DNA from: Tetracladium setigerum | Taxonomy: Eukaryota > Ascomycota > Leotiomycetes > Helotiales | Reading direction: 5' to 3' | Assembly (NCBI GenBank): GCA_031472005.1 | Contig: PZJY01000002.1 | Coordinates: forward strand, 496,001-560,000 | Length of the DNA: 64,000 nt | In this document: positions 57,424 to 64,000 of the stretch, one piece after another | Layout of the letters: the number at the start of each line of letters is the position of its first letter | How positions within the stretch are numbered: position 1 is the stretch's first letter | Notes under the pieces: generated by a model | What the model was told of the DNA's origin: nothing | Seen by the model: only the letters and a program-made list of their open reading frames with translations | Databases searched by the model: none | Translations under genes and position numbers: made by a program

Positions 57424-60400
57424 TCACCTTGGAGGTGTCACCGGCGGAGGAAACTCTGGAATATCCACATTACTAACAATCGGTATTCCAGCCACCACCG
57501 CCTTCGAATTGGGATTGATCTGACCCAACCCATTAAGACTCGCAATCGCGACCTTGTCACCCATCGTCCCAGGGGTAAATTTAATCCTGATAGCGTCGCG
57601 CAACTGTCCACTGACGGCAAACGACGACATAAGATCGTATGTGGTCGAAGAAGCCTTTCCATCCCTCGCAACGGTAACAGTGAGCAGAGCTTTCGTGGGT
57701 CTGCTCGTGCCGGGGTTCAAGACGACAGCTGTGAGACCAGGTCGGGTGGTAGCGAGGAGCGTTCCAGCCGCCGATAGGGCGAGGTCGAATTTCATCATTA
57801 TACCATTCCGTTCGTGGCCTTGACGATGCATAACTGTGAACTCGGCTGCTGTTTTGGGACGGTCGATCTGCCAGGATATTTCTGCCATGCTGGTCTGTAG
57901 ATCTCGCATCTGCAGATTGGTCTTCTCCCCTGCAGTGATAGGGCATGATGTGTAGACATAGCTGCCTCCAGCTTTGACAAAGTACGTGTGAGTTCCACCA
58001 CCTGCCTTGCCCTGGATTTCATGCGAGAACCAGGTTCTCGGGACGCGCATTGGTATGCTTGGCTCGTGCGATCTCGCTGGAATACCTACGTAGCCGAGGA
58101 CACGTCTTTGCTCGGCGTTGAGAACGGGTGCGTTAGGTAGCACGTTTCCTTGATGGCCGCGAGTTATGAGAATGTTGCCGTGCTCGGGCGTACCGGCGTT
58201 GATGGGGTGCTTTACGAAGTAATTGTTTGCTGGAGTACGGTTCTTGATCTTTGCGGTGGCGTCCGCGCCATGAGCATCTACATCTTTACCATCTTTGTCT
58301 TTGATCGAGACTGTTTTCGAATCGTCCCCACGATCACGATGATACCGGTGACGAGGAGACAGATTGCCTCTGCCAGCGGTGTACGGGGTCGTTCGCTGAC
58401 TGCTACCCAAGGCGTATAGTAGAATCGTCCTCCTTCGTCAGTCCCACCTGCATAAAGAGTTGTCGCAGCTTGCCCACCGAGGTATTTGAATGAATTGTTG
58501 ATGTGATTGACCTCCAAATCACGGAAACCCCCATTAGGCACGTTTGAATCTTGCATATGAATCTTATGCATCTTTGAAGGATCCGAAGAGGCTTCAAATC
58601 CAAGAGGTAGAATAGCATGAGCTTTTCCACTGAAATCCCGACCCTGGGCGATTGAGACTGTTGGCCAATTACCCGTGTCGAAGGCTTTCTTCGTGAGATT
58701 GAAGACTCCTACCGGATCACTCCACATTCCGCTGAGATACCCACCAACGAAGAAGAATGTGGAGGCTGCACCAAGCTGGTAACAATGCTTGACAGTGATT
58801 GTGTGTGCGATTTGGGGCCAACCAAAGCGATTAATAGGCTGACTGAAGAAACTAGATCCAATTCGAGCATTAATAGCTTCGATTGAGAGCCCATAGCATC
58901 TACCATTCTTAGCACAGCCCTTCACGGCCAGCTCCCAGAAGATTTTATCGGTCCAGTCAATTATATCCCAAGCCTCAGGCTCAGAATCGACGTCTCGGAA
59001 TGCCTGGGACATGTTAGAAATGTATGGCAGGAAAGGGAAAGCTTACTTCTGCATAGGTTGCATAATCAACATAGTCAGTCCCTTCATTCAAGACACCCCA
59101 AAATCTCTCGGCGTCAGTCAAAGTCTTCAAATCAACTTCCGGCTGAACAGCAGCAGTTGTATCTCGAAGTTTGCTGATCCATCCAGAGCTCAGAAGCCCC
59201 ATGTTTTCTCTGAAGCCCCATGCATTTGCAGCATTGAGGGTCTTTGTCCAAGTTCCTAGATGATCATCCCCACCAAGGAATGCATCGTCATCATCCCATA
59301 CGTCTAAAGTAAACGAGTATGTTTCCATTGGGCGGGGAAGTATAACAGTGGGCATTTTCTCGTTGATGTTTGCTATGTTACCAGCAGGTAGCTCGCCGCT
59401 TGGAGGAAATCGTCGTCCCAATAGAACAGTGGATCCATTCTTGATGTTGAAATTGACGTACATATTGTTACGGCCTCCAAGAAATCCTTCGTCCTCTTGA
59501 GTTTTAATCACACCTACAAAGATCTTGAACTTTGGAACAGTCCACATCTGGTCCCTGGCACCGAACCAAGTCATAACACCCATATCGAAACCACTCATAC
59601 GAGCACCAGGAGCACCTGGAATGTCTAACTCCTCGGTATTTGGTAGACCCAATGTGGAGTGTGGACCACCTTTAGCCAGCCACTCTTCCCGAATATGACC
59701 GTAGATAAAATGAGCCCCAGATTCAGCACTCCAGTACGCCGAACCTCTTTCAAACTCTTGGAACTCAACCCATCGGGAAATGATACACCAGAAGTGATAA
59801 AGATGTTCTTGATATCTGGAAGCCTTTCAACGGGAGAAATGGGGAAACCCCATCTTGCCAATCCTCCCGTGTTGTTGAACAGATCCAGGAAAGTTCCCTG
59901 GACGCCTTGAGCAGAAGGCGAATCGGTCTTATGAAAGATCACTCCTTTATCGAAAACCTGTTTTTTACCTCCATCCACATTCTCCATCGGACGAAGTGGA
60001 AACCCCCATTTCGATGCTTCACCAGTAGTTTCGTAGTGCATGTAGATTGGACCATAAACTTCTTGTGCAGGCGTGGAAGGCGACCAGTATATGCCTCCTC
60101 CTTGGAAAAGACTCTTGCGGCCGCCTGGTTGACGGGACGGCAACTCATCACTTCCGAGAAACCCTAGAAGCCCTTTGGTTCCGTTATCAATCAGACGGTA
60201 TCGAGCCCAAATCAGTCCGTATATAACGAAAGCCGATGAAGTAGCGGGATTGTAAAGTACAGCGCCATTTTGATAATACTGAATCCATGTGGTAGGTTGT
60301 TCAGAATAGCGAAGTGGTTCGGTGGGTTGGCCAATATCGACCTTCTTCCGATGATTTTCGACAGCGGTGGTAGTGTACCACAAGATTGATTCCCTACTCT

Positions 60401-61055
60401 GGGTGACAAGATCCTCAATCTGGCCATCGAGACCATGATGAACATAGACGAGAGCAATCGATCCTTGGAAACGCGAAGCATCGGATTCGCCACCGATATA
60501 AAGGAACTTCTCGGCAAGATTGAGATTTACTGCACCGTTCGCACCGAAGCCATAAGAGGACATGAGCCTTCCCTGGAAAAGGACTGCGAGTGTATCTAAC
60601 TCAAAGATCAAGTCCACGCTAGTCCATACACCAATTGGGATATCATAGTCCTGTACAACGGTAGGTTGGGTAGTTCGCTTCCCTGCGACGCTGGTCACTG
60701 AACAGGTGAGCTTGACTTTGGAGTCTGGTTGGCCTTCTAGCTGTATGGAAAATGGCAACCGACGGGACTCGATGAGAACTTGAGGTGGTCTCTGGTTATT
60801 GAAAGCTTGATCCAGCTTATAAGCTATCCTCGCTCGAAAACGTGTGGTATCCGTGATGGGCACATTGCTGATGTCCACCTGGATTGGCTTGGTCCCCAGT
60901 TTCACTGCCGTGACCAAATTGCGTCCTACATAGTTTCCAGGCCCTTCGACAAATTGAGCATCCGTAGGAAGATTGGTTTGAAGATCTCCCAATGGGTTGC
61001 TGACCGTCCTACCACCGTTGAATACGTAGTCGATGATTGTGGTTCTGGTGCTCAT
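57424..61055 (-). CDS. Giant LamG-like / LGFP-repeat / C2-like / cysteine-peptidase-like protein
   Basis: Two exons, 61055-59047 and 59003-57424 (intron 59046-59004), give 1196 aa when one base is added in CCC at 59769-59771 and one in CCCC at 58326-58329. Residues about 30-210 form a concanavalin-A/laminin-G-like beta domain. About 235-480 hold four LGFP-like repeats, each closing with an LGFP-like motif (LLGFLG, KWGFPL, RWGFPI, TLGLPN) and containing GPIYMHY- or IYGHIREEW-like units. About 480-640 is C2-like with an acidic WDDDDAFLGGDDHLG cluster. Then comes a papain-like stretch: GRCYGLSIEA (possible catalytic Cys), KAHAILPLG (possible His) and MQDSNVPNG (possible Asp/Asn), a hydrophobic helix (EAICLLVTGIIVIVG) and a 300-residue C-terminal region. 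LGFP repeats are mainly known from bacterial surface proteins. There is no signal peptide. Function unknown. Confidence 0.72.
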
Positions 61056-62099
61056 GATTCCGGTCGCATGGAATATTGCAAAGTATCGATACAGAAAATG
61101 TAAGTTTCAGTAGTCAGAATCTCGGTTGGGACACGATGAGAAATGCACTACACTTCAACGCTTGAAATCAAGCACAGTCGGTGGGTTGACAAGCTGATGA
61201 AGTCTAGGGATGACATTATATATATACCTGGACTGAGCAACCTTGATGTAGGCGTTCGAGGTTCAAAAGGCGGAGGCTGCATGCCGTAATTGCTTTTGCT
61301 CGATGCATTCCAACCAGCCATCTTGGATGGCTGAAATGCCGATGTACGGATTTAAGGCAATAGAGCTGTGCGGCTGTGATCAGCTCTTCATTCTCAAGGT
61401 CGCAACCAGTCGATGTTCTTGTGCTACAAGCATGTTGGGGCGTTGATCTGCAGACGAAAATCTCCTTTTCATCGCTCTAGACTTTTGCCATTTTCCCATG
61501 AATGCGTAGATCGAGTCCTGGCCACGGGATGGGAGACTCTGGCAACATCCGTAACCGATGTAAGCTAGGGCTTGTCTTGAGGTGGTGGAGGGACCTTTGG
61601 CGTTGACGACGAACATAGGAAGTCTTGGAATCCTGAGCCCCTCACGTGACGCATAGACTTTGAGTAGGAAGTCTACCTAACACTTTCATGATCTCTTTCA
61701 ACTAGGTATGAATATAGTAACTTATAAGCGGGTAGTTACCCGTCTCGCATTTTCGCATTTGTGCACTAAATACTTCTAGGTAGATAGCATTGTAAAGGGT
61801 TGAAAATATAGTATAGGAGCCGACGAGGGACCAGAGATGATTATATAGCAAAGATATATAGTAATAATAAAACATTCTATGAATTATAACCCATTCTTTT
61901 CTCTCTGAAATTCCCAGTGCAGTACCCCCAATCGTGACCAACGCCCATCAAAAAAAGTGCAGCGTCACGTCGTTCCTTTCATTTTCTCTATATATATACA
62001 GTCGTACTATTCCAATGGGTTTCTTTCCTCCTTTTAGCCCTATTATTTAAGCTGTAAGTTTTTTCACTGCCTGAAAAGCTCAAAGATTCGCTCGCCACT
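61056..62099. other. Intergenic region
   Basis: About 1 kb upstream of the LGFP gene and downstream of the desaturase. It has TATATATACC at 61221, a likely TATA element, about 165 bases before the LGFP ATG. No gene is seen. Confidence 0.45.
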
Positions 62100-63349
62100 T
62101 TAAGCCTGTATCTCCTTCTCCGTCCAAGCAGCACCAACCTTCCTCCCTCCCTCCTTTCTCTTAACTCTACAACTCAACCCAACCTCCTTGTCCCACACAA
62201 ACTGCCAAATCACGCCGATCCAACTCTCATGCCTTGGCAACTCCGCATAAAACTCCTTCGCAATCTCATTCAACGCCGGCAATCTCGTCCACGGCACCGC
62301 GGGGAAGTCGTGGTGTTCATTATGCAAGCCCACGTTATATGTAAAGAAATTTAGCGGGCCGTAGTAACTGAAGGTTTCTGGGATTTCGGTATTGGTGAGC
62401 GGATCGCGAGCGGCAGCAGTCTGGCGATCGAAGATGTAGTGTTCGGCGATGAAGTGGCCGGCGCAGGGGTGTAGGCTGCCAGCGAGGAAGGAGGAGAAGA
62501 TTAGGTAGTAGAGGGAGTTTACGGAGGCAAATTTAACGAGGGCGATGTCGAAGGCGACTTGGACTGCGATGTTGAGCGCGTGAACGCCGGTGAGGGGGAT
62601 TTGGTAGATCATCATGGGACGGAGCGCGTAGAAAAGGATTTGGAAGGTGCAGAAGAAGGCTTTGCCTAGAATGGAGTCAAGGAAGACGGCTTCAAAGGCG
62701 GTGGGAAGGTCGGTGTCGAGACCGTCGACGCCGAGGGATTTGTGGTGGGTTAGGTGGTATGGCTTTATTCTCGTTAGCTGGTAATCCAGACTTGCCAACA
62801 CTAAAACGAGCAGATAATTAAAACGTACGCGGAAAGAAGCACTGTAAGGAATGCCAATTGGCAGATTCGCAAAGATCGCAATCACGCGGTTCACTGCTGG
62901 CGAGCGTGAAGCCAGGTTATGCGAGATTTCGTGGATAGCCAGAAATAGATTCTGGTTCGCCGTGGCGCCAATTATGTAGGTCGTGAGGAAGAATTTCCAG
63001 GAGAAGAATGAGGTGTCTTTGAGGAGGTAGGCGCAGAGAACCTGGAGGGAGACGACGAAGAGGACGACATATTTCGTTAGGGGTTCGGGCCGCAGAGTTT
63101 GGTTACCTGTGGAGGGGTCAATTGGATTGTTGGAGAGGAAATTTGTCAGGGGAGTGGTACCTCTGGATGCGCCTTGATAATCGCCATTCTGCGAGTCCGA
63201 TGGGGTTCCTCAGTATACGTCCAGAAGAAGTCCTGCTCCTTATGTGTGAGGGGCGATTCCGACTCCTTAGATTCTGGCTTCGTTCGCTTTTTGGCGGTGC
63301 CATTGCTATTTTTGCTGGAGGTAGTGACGGTGGATGTAGAGGCAGACAT
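62100..63349 (-). CDS. Sphingolipid delta-4 desaturase
   Basis: It inserts the 4,5 double bond into dihydroceramide in the endoplasmic reticulum. Exons 63349-63161, 63106-62829 and 62762-62100 give 376 aa after one base is added in GGG at 63087-63089 (otherwise a stop follows VTKLCGPNP). Motifs: the N-terminal DFFWTYTEEPHRTRRMAI, then KLCGPEPLTK, and three histidine boxes HEISHN, HLTHH and NEHHD that bind the di-iron centre, plus ESWIGVIWQFVWD. Three or four membrane spans are visible. The acceptor for exon 3 gives Pro before YHLTHH where the family often has Lys, so that junction could be shifted. The ATG at 63349 (MSASTSTV) is preferred over upstream in-frame codons. Confidence 0.9.
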
Positions 63350-64000
63350 TTTGAAAGATTGATATGTCTGCTTCTCAGGAAAGGTGATAGGGTTGTAGGA
63401 GGGGAAGAGCAACAAAATGTTCGTGGAGCGTCGTCGTCCTCCTCCACAGCATCTCCAGATATTCGGATTTGGTCCGCTTAAAAGCAGGGACCTGCCCAAA
63501 CTGGCCAATAACCGTTTAGCCGAGCGACATGTGTTTATGCCCCTTTTCGGTGTCGTATTCTATCGTACTCGCGATGCATATTTTTAGTATCGTACCTTAC
63601 GTATGTCGGTTGGGTAGTTTGAACATTCTCAAGGTTTTGCTAATAATTCATCTATCTAGTACGGAGGTAGTAATGGCACTTCTACATGTATTTGCCGAAT
63701 TCCTGTGATTTCATGTGCCAATTTTGATTTTGAGAATTTCGAGTTCTGCCCTGGCTTTCAACTTACTTGACGGATGCAATTTGAAATGTCTGAGAAAGAC
63801 ATGTCATTGATGGGCCAATTGTGACTTTCTATCACAAAACATCACGACATACTGACAGATTCTGGCAAGTCCATTTCCAATTCAGCCGAAACCTAGAACA
63901 TTCTTCGCTGAGCTTCAATCCCAGGCAATAAGCTTGATAACAAGCTTCAAACTTCACATTTGCATTTCAACATCACTACACTTTTTCCGAGGACACTTTG
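63350..64000. other. Upstream region of the desaturase, right window edge
   Basis: About 650 bases, containing the desaturase 5' leader and promoter (purine/pyrimidine tracts) and, past 63600, AT-rich DNA with no convincing gene. ACGGAGGTAGTA at 63660 resembles the TACGGAGTA-type motif seen elsewhere in the intergenic DNA. Confidence 0.5.

Noticed and set aside
61380..61616. 78-codon minus-strand open frame upstream of the LGFP gene
   Set aside because: Short, no motif, in intergenic DNA; most likely chance.
1..64000. tRNA genes, CRISPR arrays or phage-like modules
   Set aside because: No cloverleaf with a convincing GTTCGA-type T-loop box plus A-box, no regularly spaced repeats, and no bacterial gene order were found by eye; small RNAs could still be missed.

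Overview
This window is nuclear DNA of a filamentous ascomycete (Pezizomycotina; Leotiomycetes is possible but not proven). The evidence is: compact genes with many 50-200 nt introns (GTAAGT-like donors, CTAAC/CTGAC branch sites), divergent gene pairs, single-copy eukaryotic housekeeping genes, a Tc1/mariner relic whose stop codons carry the RIP signature, and CPC1/GCN4-type TGA(C/G)TCA sites in front of amino-acid genes. No CRISPR array, phage, plasmid or bacterial operon was seen.

Layout. 0-4.2 kb: a cysteine-rich Ser/Thr-rich membrane protein and a phospholipase-C-like membrane protein, both on minus. 4.5-5.6 kb: a decayed transposase. 5.9-17.1 kb: a dense housekeeping block of argB-like ornithine carbamoyltransferase, a Tag1/DUF3712-type vacuolar protein, the acetolactate synthase regulatory subunit, a KHDC4-like KH-domain protein, a small SET-domain protein and TRAPPC13. 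17.3-20.8 kb: two orphans. 22.7-23.8 kb: a secreted SGNH/CE12-type esterase. 23.8-29.0 kb: a 5.2-kb stretch without convincing genes, ending in the promoter of a DIP5-like amino-acid permease (29.0-31.0 kb). 32.7-42.5 kb: lineage-restricted hypotheticals, two with a shared motif, an 866-aa orphan, a second cysteine-rich membrane protein and a YCII-like protein. 43.6-55.7 kb: ribosomal P1, a UPF0662/DUF2408 protein, an acidic Q-rich orphan, PEX19, UBC9, asparagine synthetase and VDAC porin. 57.4-61.1 kb: a giant 1196-aa protein with a LamG-like domain, LGFP-like repeats, a C2-like domain and a papain-like cysteine-peptidase-like domain. 62.1-63.4 kb: sphingolipid delta-4 desaturase.

Two messages cut across the window. 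First, at least 13 coding positions in nine genes need exactly one extra base, nearly always in a C/G run, to join two frames that are each clearly coding. After adding that base every spliced CDS becomes a multiple of three. This points to consensus errors in the assembly rather than pseudogenes. Second, the most novel-looking gene is the giant LamG/LGFP/cysteine-peptidase-like protein, whose layout looks bacterial and which may have been acquired by transfer.

Shared biology: argB, ILV6 and asparagine synthetase carry near-consensus general amino-acid control sites and the permease imports amino acids, so part of the block responds to nitrogen and amino-acid supply. PEX19, UBC9, P1, porin, TRAPPC13 and the desaturase are unrelated housekeeping genes. 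Intron-exon structures were inferred by eye from splice motifs and reading-frame continuity.
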